Made by a program: the position numbers and the translations under genes. The notes under the pieces were generated by a model. It searched no databases. It was not told where the DNA came from and saw nothing but the letters and a program-made list of their open reading frames with translations. Shown here piece by piece: positions 1-8,384 of a stretch of DNA of 64,000 nt. Each line of letters begins with the position of its first letter. The first letter of the stretch is position 1. The stretch spans positions 930,001 through 994,000 of the forward strand of contig CANMNF010000001.1 of the NCBI GenBank assembly GCA_947499255.1. Reading direction: 5' to 3'. The stretch is from an uncultured Sphingomonadaceae bacterium (lineage in GTDB: Bacteria; Pseudomonadota; Alphaproteobacteria; Sphingomonadales; Sphingomonadaceae).

Positions 1-2013
1 GGTAATTTCCAGTTCGAGCCGTGATGGATCAACACCTGCCTTTGCAATCGCTCCTGCTACGATTGCGGGAAATTCGGTCTTGGCAAATTGCAGCGGTGAA
101 ACATTCACCGAAACGTTGATATTGGCTGGCCAGCGGCTCAAATCCTTACAGGCTTGATACAGCGCCCACTCGCCAATTTCGCAAATCAGGCCCGATTCCT
201 CTGCAATCGAGATAAAGTGATTTGGTGAGACACGCCCGCGCATAGGATGCTGCCAACGCAACAGCGCTTCGAACCCGGTGATTGTCTCTGTCGCAGTGTC
301 GACATGCGGTTGATAGACAAGGCTCAGCTCATTGCGGGCAATAGCATCGCGCAGATCGCTTTCAATTTCAGCGCGCGCTTCGGCATCGGCGTGCAAATCT
401 TCGGCATAAAAATGATACCGCCCGCGCCCGGCATCCTTCGCTGCGTAAAGCGCAAGATCGGCGTTGCGGATCAGAACTTCATTGCTTTCACCATCCTCGG
501 GCGTGCGCGTAATTCCAATCGATGCGCCGATCACCACGCGTTTGCCATCAATGGTGAAAGGTTGGGAAAGGACCGCGATAATTGTCTCTGCCAGCGATTT
601 GAGCGCCGCATCATCAACGCGGCCGGGCAAAATGATCTTGAACTCATCACCGCCAAGCCGCCCAACACGGCCCAAATTGCCCACCGCCGCTTCAAGCCGA
701 CGCGCGACCTGCACCAGCAAAGCATCACCAGCGGGGTGACCCATCGTGTCATTGACCCTCTTAAAACGGTCAAGATCAAGCAACATGATCACGCAGGCGC
801 GATTGGCTTCGATCCGGCCAGCGAGGATCTTTTCCAGCACCTGCGACATCTGATGTCGATTTGCCAGGCCAGTGAGGGAATCATAGGCGGCAAGTCGCGA
901 AGCGCGCTGTTGGCTCCGACGGCTTTCTGTCAAATCTGCACCGGACCCGCGGAACCCGACGAAATTATCGAAATTGTCGAAATAGGCGCGCCCTGAAATT
1001 GACCACCAAAGCTCCCGATCTCCAATCGCAGCGCGCAGAGGCAGCTCGGTAAAGGCGCTGCAGGACGACAGATGGAAATTGAGCGTACGCTGACTTTCCG
1101 CGCCCGTCGCTTCAAGGTCAAAAAGGACGGTGAACGGCTGACCGCACAGCTCATCTGCCTTTACGCCCATCGTTTGCGCAATCGGCGCAGAGATATAAGT
1201 TAGCAGTCCGCGGCGATCTGTTTCCCAGAACCAACCTTGCCGCGTTTCTTCATAATCGCTCAGGATTTCGCTAGCCCGGGTTTGCAGGCGGGCGCGCACT
1301 TCGTGGTCGCGATCCTCCTTTTGATCGATGCGGAATTGTTCAATCGACACCAACAGCGCCACGATCACTGCAATGCCCAGCGCCACAACGCCAGCGAGCG
1401 AGCCTTGTTCAAGAACAACGGCATACCAAACCGCCATCTGGCCAGCGAACATCACCCCGGGATGGCGGCGCAGATACACCGCCGCAATCATACTCACCAA
1501 CAGCATGAAGGCGATCGCTCCGTCCCACCCAAGCGAACCCTGTACTGCCCATTGTGTCATTGCTGTTCCAAAGAAGCCCAGCGGCACAATGACAAAAGCA
1601 GCCACGCCAATAGCGCGGCCTAACCGCTTGCGTTCATGGACGTAAGGATGAAGAAAATTTCCACCCAGAAGCGCGATAATGGCAAAACCGAAGTGGCCTG
1701 CAAGCATGTCCGGCGGACTTTGCTGTGCGGCAACCATCGCGCCTATTATCGAAACCGCCATAGCGATGATGAGGTAAAGGCAGCGGGCTGGAAATAACTG
1801 CCGATCAGGATATTGGGCATGGTCCTGCATCAGCTGCAAACTGTTGCGCAAGGCGCGGCGTTTTAGGCCGGATCGGCGGTCTGGTAATTTGGGGCGATCA
1901 CCTGGCGTCAGATCATGCTGAGGCGGCGTAGAATCGCGCACGTCTTCTTTGCCCCGCGACAACGCTCCGCAATCGGCAGAATCTGCCTGCATCTTCGTAT
2001 GGGTCCCAACCAT
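1..2013 (-). CDS. Membrane PAS-GGDEF-EAL protein (3' end outside window)
   Basis: The frame is open through the window edge, so the C-terminus is missing. About six hydrophobic segments lie between residues 79 and 227. They are followed by a PAS-like region (about 240-350), a GGDEF domain with an intact RLGGDEF at 452-458, and the start of an EAL domain with the FEALLRW motif (EAL at 582-584). Family knowledge predicts an inner-membrane diguanylate cyclase and/or c-di-GMP phosphodiesterase. An RxxD inhibitory site is not seen at its usual place before GGDEF. The start at 2013 is an ATG without a clear Shine-Dalgarno, and 1992 is an alternative. It is divergent from the ferredoxin-NADP reductase gene. 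Which of the two activities dominates cannot be judged from the visible part. Confidence 0.9.
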   Translation of the reverse strand, partial: MVGTHTKMQADSADCGALSRGKEDVRDSTPPQHDLTPGDRPKLPDRRSGLKRRALRNSLQLMQDHAQYPDRQLFPARCLYLIIAMAVSIIGAMVAAQQSPPDMLAGHFGFAIIALLGGNFLHPYVHERKRLGRAIGVAAFVIVPLGFFGTAMTQWAVQGSLGWDGAIAFMLLVSMIAAVYLRRHPGVMFAGQMAVWYAVVLEQGSLAGVVALGIAVIVALLVSIEQFRIDQKEDRDHEVRARLQTRASEILSDYEETRQGWFWETDRRGLLTYISAPIAQTMGVKADELCGQPFTVLFDLEATGAESQRTLNFHLSSCSAFTELPLRAAIGDRELWWSISGRAYFDNFDNFVGFRGSGADLTESRRSQQRASRLAAYDSLTGLANRHQMSQVLEKILAGRIEANRACVIMLLDLDRFKRVNDTMGHPAGDALLVQVARRLEAAVGNLGRVGRLGGDEFKIILPGRVDDAALKSLAETIIAVLSQPFTIDGKRVVIGASIGITRTPEDGESNEVLIRNADLALYAAKDAGRGRYHFYAEDLHADAEARAEIESDLRDAIARNELSLVYQPHVDTATETITGFEALLRWQHPMRGRVSPNHFISIAEESGLICEIGEWALYQACKDLSRWPANINVSVNVSPLQFAKTEFPAIVAGAIAKAGVDPSRLELEIT

Positions 2014-2167
2014 GCTGCACAATGTGCCCAAATGCCTTTTAAAAAGGGTAAATTCCTGGGCGTTTTTGCGTAGTAAAATCTGCGCATGAAACAGCGCGCT
2101 GCCTTTGCGTGACGATGCGAAGCGGGTAAGCTTGCAAAACACAGCATCGAAAGAGGCCCGAAAGCCT

Positions 2168-3484
2168 ATGCGCCACATTGCGATCGTCGGTTCAGGCCCG
2201 GCGGGTTATTACACAGCCGAAGCTGCGCAAAAAACGTGGGGGCGCGATGTCGCAATCGATGTTTTTGACATATTACCAGTGCCTTATGGCCTTATCCGGA
2301 CAGGCGTGGCCCCCGATCACCAATCGATAAAAGGCGTTGCGCGCCGTTATGAAAAAACCGCACTGAATGACAATGTGCGCTTTATCGGCAATGTCGCGAT
2401 TGGCCGCGATATTACTGTCGAAACACTGCGCGAATTGTATGATGCAATAGTATTGGCGACCGGCGCGCCGCGTGATCGCGATCTTGGTATACCAGGCGCG
2501 GATCGTGTTAATGTATTCGGCAGCGCGGCCTTTGTGGGATGGTATAATGGGCACCCGGAATTTGCCGATCTGGCGCCTGATCTGTCCGGCTCCACCGCTA
2601 TTGTCATCGGCATGGGAAATGTTGCGCTGGATGTGGCGCGTATTCTGGCCAAATCACCGGCAGAATTTGCTGGCAGCGATATCGTTGGCCATGCGCTCGA
2701 CACGCTCAAAGCCTCCAAAATCGAACGGATTGTCCTGCTGGGGCGGCGCGGGGCGCATCAGATCATGATGACGCCCAAAGAGCTGGGGGAACTGGGCCAT
2801 CTGGAACGCGCCTCCCCCCATGTGGCAAAAAGCGATCTGCCCGATGCTGCGGACGATGCCATGTTAGAGCCGGGCCTGCGAAAATCGGTCAATCTGCTGC
2901 GTGATTTTGCAGCGACGCCTGAACACATCCGTGCGGAAAAGCCGATTGGGATCGAATTTGCTTTTTGCGCGCAGCCGATTGAGCTTATCGGTGATGAAAA
3001 GGTGCAGGAAATCGCGATTGAGCGTACCGAAGTTGTCAAAGGCCGCGCGGTCGGCACGGGCGAGATCAGCACCCTGCCCGCTCACCTTGTGATCAGTTGC
3101 ATTGGCTATCGCACCAGCCCTATTCCCGGTGTCCCGTTTGATGAACGCGCAGGCCGCTTCGCCAGTGACGAGGGGCGTATTTTGCCCGGCATGTATTGCG
3201 TCGGCTGGGCAAGGCGCGGCCCGTCAGGCACTATCGGCACGAACCGCCCCGATGGGCAACGCATCGTTGCAATGATTGCCGCGGATATGGAAGCGGGCAT
3301 TCTTGGCCCCGCCAGCAAAGAAGGCAGGCCCGGCTTCGATACATTCGCTGAGCAACACGACCTCGATATCATCACCTTCCGCGATTGGAAGAAAATCGAA
3401 GATGCCGAAAACGCCGCTGCACGCGATGGCGCCCCGCGGGAGAAATTCGTCGATATCGAGGCGATGATAAAAGCGCGGGATTAG
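2168..3484 (+). CDS. Ferredoxin--NADP+ reductase, adrenodoxin-reductase type
   Basis: A 438-aa cytoplasmic flavoprotein predicted to move electrons between NADPH and ferredoxin. The N-terminus has the FAD dinucleotide-binding motif GSGPAG at 8-13. A second nucleotide-binding motif, VIGMGN, lies at about 146-151 for NADP. The PYGLIRTGVAPDH stretch and the C-terminal GWARRGPSGTIGTN block are typical of the FprA/adrenodoxin reductase family. The chosen ATG has an AAAGAGG ribosome-binding site 12 bases upstream; a longer in-frame start at 2105 lacks one. The stop overlaps the convergent acyltransferase stop by four bases. Confidence 0.9.
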   Translation: MRHIAIVGSGPAGYYTAEAAQKTWGRDVAIDVFDILPVPYGLIRTGVAPDHQSIKGVARRYEKTALNDNVRFIGNVAIGRDITVETLRELYDAIVLATGAPRDRDLGIPGADRVNVFGSAAFVGWYNGHPEFADLAPDLSGSTAIVIGMGNVALDVARILAKSPAEFAGSDIVGHALDTLKASKIERIVLLGRRGAHQIMMTPKELGELGHLERASPHVAKSDLPDAADDAMLEPGLRKSVNLLRDFAATPEHIRAEKPIGIEFAFCAQPIELIGDEKVQEIAIERTEVVKGRAVGTGEISTLPAHLVISCIGYRTSPIPGVPFDERAGRFASDEGRILPGMYCVGWARRGPSGTIGTNRPDGQRIVAMIAADMEAGILGPASKEGRPGFDTFAEQHDLDIITFRDWKKIEDAENAAARDGAPREKFVDIEAMIKARD

Positions 3485-4554
3485 GTTAGGTGCGGCGCAG
3501 GATTGTTCGTGCTGGCCAAAACGGATCCATCGCGAAGTTTAATCTGTCTATCACGCTTATGCCGCCACAAATTGATCGGTTCATCAATCCAACGGCCGAC
3601 CACAAATGCAATCATCACAAGAACAATGTAAACACCAATCTCAAAGGCGAGCGTGACCTCGCTCAACCGCATCGCAATGACGACCGGGGCGTGCAAAGCA
3701 TAAAGCGGATATGACAGCGTTCCCAGCGCTCTGGTGAAAGCGCCGCCTGTAACATTGGTCGCAATGATGCAAATCATTGGCAGCACGGTGAACAATAAGG
3801 CCAGTTCATAAATAGCCGCGCGGGTTGAGTTTGAGCCAATAGCGAACGGGTCCATCGTCACAAATATGGTCAAAGCTGCGATGATTGGCATACCCAGACT
3901 GCCAAAACCGGTGCCAAAGCTGGGCCGGAGGCGATAAATTAGCACTCCTGCGAAGAAGCCGAAGCAAGCCCGCACAATGCCGAACAGATAGCGTTCACGC
4001 TGCCAACCAAAATCCAGATCTCCATGGTAGAGCGCTGTGCCAGCGGTGATCACTCCGGTTGCAACGACGATTTTGACAAGAACCGGCATGGTCAGTTTTT
4101 CAAAAATGCGCAAATGCAGATAGTTGGCAACCAACTCATAAGAAATGGACCATTGCGTACCGTTCAGCGGGAACGCCAAGGTTGAGCTTGTGAGGAACGG
4201 GATTAGCGAAAGCTGACTGATGGCGGCCAGCGAGAAATCAACAGCGCCGGTTGGTTCAAATTCCGTTGGGCCAATTATAAAAACGATAAGGCCAAGCAAC
4301 GCGCCCAAGAATAACATGGGATAAAGCCGGAAGACCCGGCGCGTCATGTACGTCTTCACATCCATGCCATCGGCAAAGCGCCGCTCATAAACGAGCGCGA
4401 GCACAAATCCGCTCAACATGAAAAAGAGATCGACCGCCAAATGGCCGTGCGCAACAAGGCGTTCAAAGTAGACAGTGCCATGGCATAGCATGACCATAAT
4501 CGCGGCAATACCGCGCGTTCCATCAATGGCGATAAGTCTGTTGGCCCCCGTCAT
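3481..4554 (-). CDS. Acyltransferase 3 family membrane protein
   Basis: A 357-aa polytopic membrane protein of the OafA/YrhL acyltransferase-3 family. These proteins O-acylate surface sugars or other envelope molecules; the acceptor here is unknown. It opens with the family's typical start, IDGTRGIAAIMVMLCH, in which the conserved His ends the first helix, followed by LAVDLFFMLSGFVLA. About ten hydrophobic segments follow. There is no C-terminal SGNH domain, which some relatives carry. The base composition looks slightly more AT-rich than the neighbours by eye. It stands alone between convergent fpr and dnaN. Confidence 0.88.
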   Translation of the reverse strand: MTGANRLIAIDGTRGIAAIMVMLCHGTVYFERLVAHGHLAVDLFFMLSGFVLALVYERRFADGMDVKTYMTRRVFRLYPMLFLGALLGLIVFIIGPTEFEPTGAVDFSLAAISQLSLIPFLTSSTLAFPLNGTQWSISYELVANYLHLRIFEKLTMPVLVKIVVATGVITAGTALYHGDLDFGWQRERYLFGIVRACFGFFAGVLIYRLRPSFGTGFGSLGMPIIAALTIFVTMDPFAIGSNSTRAAIYELALLFTVLPMICIIATNVTGGAFTRALGTLSYPLYALHAPVVIAMRLSEVTLAFEIGVYIVLVMIAFVVGRWIDEPINLWRHKRDRQIKLRDGSVLASTNNPAPHLT

Positions 4555-4643
4555 ACCTAAGGGGCATAGAGGAAACTACCTATCGGACGGTTAACTCTAA
4601 GGGCGCAAACCCGGCATTCGCAGACGCTGCAAAAGTGCGAGGA

Positions 4644-5771
4644 TTAAACCCGCATTGGCATCAGCACATAAAGCGCCGGGCTATCCTCATCCTTTCGGAT
4701 CAGCGTGGGTGCGCCTGCATCGGCGAAGTGCAGTTCCACCGTGTCGCTATCGATTTGTTGCAGGATGTCTTTGAGATAGCCTGCATTAAAGCCGATTTCG
4801 ATGCTGTCGGAGCTGTATTGCGCTGAGGCTTCTTCAACCGCGTTGCCATTGTCCGGACTTGTGACGGTGAGCGTTACCTTGTCTGTATCCAGGCCCATTT
4901 TCACAGCGCGGGTTTTTTCCGTGGCAATGGTGGCCACGCGGTCAACGCCTGCAAACAGAACCTTGGGATCGACTTTCAAGAGCTTATCATTGCCGGTGGG
5001 AATGACGCGGCTGTAATCGGGGAATGTCCCGTCAATCAACTTGCTGGTCAGCACCACACCGCCTTCGCCGCCAAGGGCAAAGCGGATTTTGGAAGGTGAC
5101 AGATCAATCTGCACGCTCGCATCGCCAGCCTCTTCGAGCAATTTGCGCAATTCGCCCACAGCTTTGCGCGGGACGATGACATCAGGCATTCCCTCAGCAC
5201 CATCGGGGCGCGCAATAGTAAAGCGGGCAAGGCGATGGCCATCGGTGGCCGCAGCTTTCAAAACCGGCTCTTTATCGTCGGTCACATGCAGAAAAATACC
5301 GTTGAGATAATAGCGTGTTTCCTCGGTCGAGATCGCAAAGCGTGTGCGATCGATCAACTCGGCCAGAAGGTTGGCACCCAGCGAGAACGAGGTCGGCAGA
5401 TCACCTTCGACAATCACGGGGAAATCGTCACGCGGCAATGTCGGCAATTGGAAGCGGCTGCGCCCGGCTTTGATCGCCATGCGGTTGTCCGCTGCCTCAA
5501 GGCTGACTTCGCTGCCATCGGGCAGTTTGCGCGCGATATCAAACAGCAGATGCGCCGATACGGTGATCGCTCCGGCGGTATCGACGCTGTTCGCCTCAAG
5601 GCTTTCGACGACTTGCAGATCAAGGTCGGTCGCCATGATTTTGACATGGCCACTTTCCGACGCTTCGATCAAAACGTTCGACAGGATGGGAATGGTGTTG
5701 CGCCGCTCCACCACAGATTGAACGTGAGACAAAGAGCGCAGCAGTTTTGCGCGTTCAATGGTGGCCTTCAT
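4644..5771 (-). CDS. dnaN: DNA polymerase III beta subunit (sliding clamp)
   Basis: A 375-aa protein of normal clamp length. It forms the ring-shaped homodimer that tethers DNA polymerase III to DNA. It starts MKATIERAKLLRSLSHVQSV and has a characteristic C-terminus reading YVLMPMRV. The middle contains the expected LPRDDFPV segment and DGTFPDYSRVIP. It is monocistronic here, with neither dnaA nor recF next to it, as is usual in Sphingomonadales. The 416 bases upstream are non-coding and rich in palindromes. Confidence 0.97.
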   Translation of the reverse strand: MKATIERAKLLRSLSHVQSVVERRNTIPILSNVLIEASESGHVKIMATDLDLQVVESLEANSVDTAGAITVSAHLLFDIARKLPDGSEVSLEAADNRMAIKAGRSRFQLPTLPRDDFPVIVEGDLPTSFSLGANLLAELIDRTRFAISTEETRYYLNGIFLHVTDDKEPVLKAAATDGHRLARFTIARPDGAEGMPDVIVPRKAVGELRKLLEEAGDASVQIDLSPSKIRFALGGEGGVVLTSKLIDGTFPDYSRVIPTGNDKLLKVDPKVLFAGVDRVATIATEKTRAVKMGLDTDKVTLTVTSPDNGNAVEEASAQYSSDSIEIGFNAGYLKDILQQIDSDTVELHFADAGAPTLIRKDEDSPALYVLMPMRV

Positions 5772-6187
5772 GCGTCATACCCCTTGCACGGCATCGTGAG
5801 CCCCGGAAAAGCCCGGATTCGCCCAGTGACGCCGGTAGAATTGCTGAAATATCCTTAGCGCCACGAGTGATACGGGCAAGGATTAGCGCGCGGATGTGGG
5901 GATTGTCTGGGGAAAAGTGTGGAATATTTGGTTTGTTTGTTCCCTCAAGCGCCGGGCGGCCACATCCGTGGCCTTGGCTTTCCTCGCATAAGCTCGGGCG
6001 GGCGGGCGCCCTTGCGGCCCCGTGGGCCGTTTGGGGCTTTCCCAGAAAGATCGCGCTAGTCTCGGTGCCGGTCAGGCACCGACAGAGCGCGACTGCGCGA
6101 CCGCAGGTGCCCCGTAGCGAAGCGAAGGGAACAGCACCGAGGATGCTCGCCCGGATGGGCGAGCGCAAAACAAACACCAAACCCCAA
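5772..6187. other. Non-coding gap between fabG and dnaN, rich in palindromes
   Basis: No credible gene lies here. The 170 bases nearest dnaN probably hold its promoter, but I could not assign boxes. From about 5942 to 6170 there are several inverted repeats: CGGCCAC/GTGGCC near 5957, GGTGCC/GGCACC near 6064-6081, and the perfect GCTCGCCC/GGGCGAGC arms at 6145-6164. None is followed by a T-run on the right side, so they do not look like intrinsic terminators. Part of the block recurs near 24.3 kb (listed separately). Confidence 0.7.
6102..6167. repeat. Intergenic repeat, copy A, with 8-bp perfect palindrome
   Basis: This 66-base segment aligns with 24330-24396 with one gap. Shared blocks are GTGCCCCG, AAGCG, ACCG and the hairpin GCTCGCCC-4-GGGCGAGC followed by GCA (6145-6167). 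It sits just 3' of fabG. The other copy sits just 3' of the FYDLN-acid gene, so both mark the downstream side of a minus-strand gene. Confidence 0.7.
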
Positions 6188-6937
6188 TCAGACCATCACC
6201 ATGCCGCCATTTACATGCAGCGATTGGCCGGTCACATAGCTGGCTTCTTTGCTTGCCAGATAAGCGACAGCCGCGCCGATATCGTCGCCTTCGCCCATGC
6301 GGCCCATAGGGATGCGGCCATTGATCGCATCTTTTTGTTTGTCGTCCAGCGCCTGCGTCATGGCCGAGCGGATGAAGCCGGGCGCAACGCAGTTCACCGT
6401 AATCCCGCGCTGTGCCAGTTCTTGCGCAAGGCTTTTGGACATGCCGACAACGCCAGCTTTCGCTGCGCAGTAATTCATCTGACCCGGATTGCCGGTGGTG
6501 CCCACGACGCTGGTTATGTTGACGATCCGGCCAAAGCGAGCCTTCATCATCGGACGAGCGCTGGCGCGCATCAGGCGGAAGGTCGCTTCAAGATTGACCT
6601 TGATCACCTGATCCCATTCTTCATCCTTCATCCGCATGGCAAGGTTGTCGCGCGTGATGCCGGCATTGTTCACCAGAATATCGAGCTTGCCCAGCGTATC
6701 GATTGCCGCAGGCACTAACCCGTCAACCTGCTGAGGATCGGACAGGTTACAGGTGATCTCAACATGATCACCGCCGACCTCATCGATCAACTGTTCGCGA
6801 AAGATGCGCAATTTATCACCATTAGAGCCCGACAGTGCCAGCCGCGCGCCCTGTTTCGCCAAAGCCACCGCAATGGACGAACCAATGCCGCCGCTGGCCC
6901 CTGTGACAAGCGCGGTCATTCCATTGAGGTCGAACAT
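6188..6937 (-). CDS. fabG: 3-oxoacyl-[acyl-carrier-protein] reductase
   Basis: A 249-aa short-chain dehydrogenase that reduces 3-oxoacyl-ACP with NADPH in the fatty-acid elongation cycle. The NADP-binding motif TGASGGIG is at 12-19, NNAG follows in the middle, and the catalytic Tyr156 and Lys160 lie in YCAAK with a Ser near 143. It ends in GGMVMV, usual for FabG. It lies downstream of fabD on the same strand, but the two are separated by a GxxExxY cassette. An acpP gene is not adjacent in the window. Confidence 0.96.
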   Translation of the reverse strand: MFDLNGMTALVTGASGGIGSSIAVALAKQGARLALSGSNGDKLRIFREQLIDEVGGDHVEITCNLSDPQQVDGLVPAAIDTLGKLDILVNNAGITRDNLAMRMKDEEWDQVIKVNLEATFRLMRASARPMMKARFGRIVNITSVVGTTGNPGQMNYCAAKAGVVGMSKSLAQELAQRGITVNCVAPGFIRSAMTQALDDKQKDAINGRIPMGRMGEGDDIGAAVAYLASKEASYVTGQSLHVNGGMVMV

Positions 6938-6961
6938 CGTACTTTCTCCTAGAATTTTTTA

Positions 6962-6990
6962 CGCTCACAGAGGCACCGGGGCACAGAGAG
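6962..6990. repeat. Left terminal inverted repeat of the GxxExxY cassette
   Basis: A 29-base arm beginning CGCTCACAGAGGCAC at the fabG side. It lies immediately after the stop codon region of the GxxExxY gene. Confidence 0.75.
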
Positions 6991-6998
6991 CGTCTTTG

Positions 6999-7382
6999 TT
7001 AATTTGCGACTCTGCGAATGCCCTCTTTCATGGTTTCTCCAGAAAAGTTGAGGAGCAAACCCAAAGGCCGATTGGTCAATCGCAGATAAGTCAACAACTG
7101 CTTGGCATGCAAGTTGCTCAATCGTTCTACCGATTTAATTTCCAGGATGAGCTTGTCTTCAACGAGCAAATCAATGCGAAAGGCGTTTGGAAAGCTCAGG
7201 CCATCATAATTAATTTCGACCGGCATTTGCCGGTCAACCTTCAATCCGCGTCTTTGCAAAGCACCGCCGAGTACCGTCTCCTATACGCTTTCAAGCAATC
7301 CAGGGCCAAGTTCACGGTGAATTGTGATGCATTCTTCGATTACAATACCCGTCAAAGAACGGCGTTCGTCTATCAGTGTCAT
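6999..7382 (-). pseudogene. GxxExxY protein, broken by an in-frame TAG
   Basis: Read from ATG 7382, the frame encodes a full-length 127-codon GxxExxY (TIGR04256-type) protein: MTLIDERRSLTGIVIEE, then IHRELGPGLLESV, then a TAG codon (7283-7281). The stop replaces the Tyr of GLLESVY, the motif that gives the family its name. The frame then continues to the normal end. Downstream residues resembling a PD-(D/E)XK nuclease core, D71, E81 and K83 (IDLLVEDKLILEIKS), are intact. A TTG-started 86-aa remnant from 7259 could still be made. The AGGGG of the repeat arm lies 7 bases before the ATG and would be the ribosome-binding site. Confidence 0.82.
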
Positions 7383-7417
7383 CTCTGTGCCCCTGTGCCC
7401 CTGTGCCTCTGTGAGCG
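7382..7417. repeat. Right terminal inverted repeat of the GxxExxY cassette
   Basis: A 36-base arm on the fabD side. Its innermost base is the first base of the GxxExxY start codon. It holds two AGGGGCAC-type units against one in the left arm. Confidence 0.75.
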
Positions 7418-7427
7418 CCAAAGAAGC

Positions 7428-8360
7428 TTAAATCTCCTTCGCCAAAGCTTCTATATCGTCCATGGTGATCACGCTTGTTTGCGCGCTGTCCGGGGCGATT
7501 TTTCGGATCATCGGGCTGAGCACTTTGCCGCCAAGTTCCACGAAATGCGTGACGCCAGCCGCTTGCATTGCCAGCACACTTTCGCGCCAGCGCACCCGGC
7601 CGGTGATCTGCTGCACCAGCAAATCGCGCTCGCTCGCGGCATCGGTTACTTCGGCGGCGGTCACATTGGCGTAAAGCGGCAGGTGAAAGGCGCTTGGCGG
7701 GGTCGCGGCAAGCGCTGCATCCATCGCTTGCGCAGCTGGCTCCATTAAAGAGCAATGGAAAGGTGCCGACACAGGCAATTTGATCGCCCGCTTGCACCCA
7801 TGCTCTTTGGCGAGCGCTACGGCGCGGTCAATCGCCTCCACATGGCCGGACAGCACAACTTGGCCCGGATCATTGTCATTGGCGACTTCGCAAACCTGCC
7901 CTTCGCCAGCCGCATCTGCGAGGCCTTGCGCTTTCTCAACATCCGCGCCCAACAGCGCGCACATCGCGCCCACGCCCACAGGCACCGCGTCCTGCATCGC
8001 ATTGCCACGAATACGCAGCAGCCGCGCAGTATCGGCAAGGCTGAACGCGCCAGCGGCGGCCAATGCGGAATATTCGCCCAGAGAATGCCCCGCGACACAC
8101 GCGCCTTTTTCAGAAAGCTTCACTCCGCCCTCTTCCAACACGCGCGCCACGGCCAGCGCATTGGCCATAATGGCAGGTTGGGCATTGGCGGTTAGAGTGA
8201 GTTCGTCTTCTGGCCCTTCGCGCATCAGCTTTGACAGGTGCTGCGAGAGCGCCTCATCCACCTCTTCAAAAACGGCGCGAGCAGCTGCGCTGGCTTGCGC
8301 CAACTGCGCGCCCATGCCCACTTTTTGGCTGCCTTGGCCGGGGAAAACGAATGCAATCAT
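7428..8360 (-). CDS. fabD: Malonyl-CoA:ACP malonyltransferase
   Basis: A 310-aa enzyme that loads malonyl groups onto acyl carrier protein for fatty-acid synthesis. The N-terminal FPGQGSQ motif is at 6-12. The nucleophile Ser93 lies in GHSLGE (91-96). The downstream SAPFHCSLM block carries the catalytic His. It follows the S66 peptidase gene by about 25 bases on the same strand and precedes fabG, from which it is separated by the GxxExxY cassette. Confidence 0.96.
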   Translation of the reverse strand: MIAFVFPGQGSQKVGMGAQLAQASAAARAVFEEVDEALSQHLSKLMREGPEDELTLTANAQPAIMANALAVARVLEEGGVKLSEKGACVAGHSLGEYSALAAAGAFSLADTARLLRIRGNAMQDAVPVGVGAMCALLGADVEKAQGLADAAGEGQVCEVANDNDPGQVVLSGHVEAIDRAVALAKEHGCKRAIKLPVSAPFHCSLMEPAAQAMDAALAATPPSAFHLPLYANVTAAEVTDAASERDLLVQQITGRVRWRESVLAMQAAGVTHFVELGGKVLSPMIRKIAPDSAQTSVITMDDIEALAKEI

Positions 8361-8384
8361 GATGTGTCCTTTCGCTGGCGAGGC

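Larger units (their letters stand above)
6962..7417 (-). mobile_element. GxxExxY cassette with terminal inverted repeats
   Basis: A 456-bp unit between fabD and fabG. The left end (6962-6990) and right end (7382-7417) are inverted copies. The outer 15 bases, CGCTCACAGAGGCAC, match perfectly, and so do the inner 12, GGGGCACAGAGA. The right end contains one more copy of an 8-base AGGGGCAC unit than the left. The only gene inside is a GxxExxY gene on the operon strand, and no transposase is present. I see no clear target-site duplication. That the unit is mobile is inference from its architecture. Confidence 0.65.

Noticed and set aside
247-996. A 249-codon plus-strand frame at the window start
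   Set aside because: It is antisense to clear GGDEF and EAL coding sequence on the minus strand.
6145-6164. Intrinsic terminator of fabG
   Set aside because: The perfect hairpin is followed on the minus strand by ATCCTCGG and not by a T-run. It also recurs as a repeat at 24.37 kb, so it is listed as a repeat.
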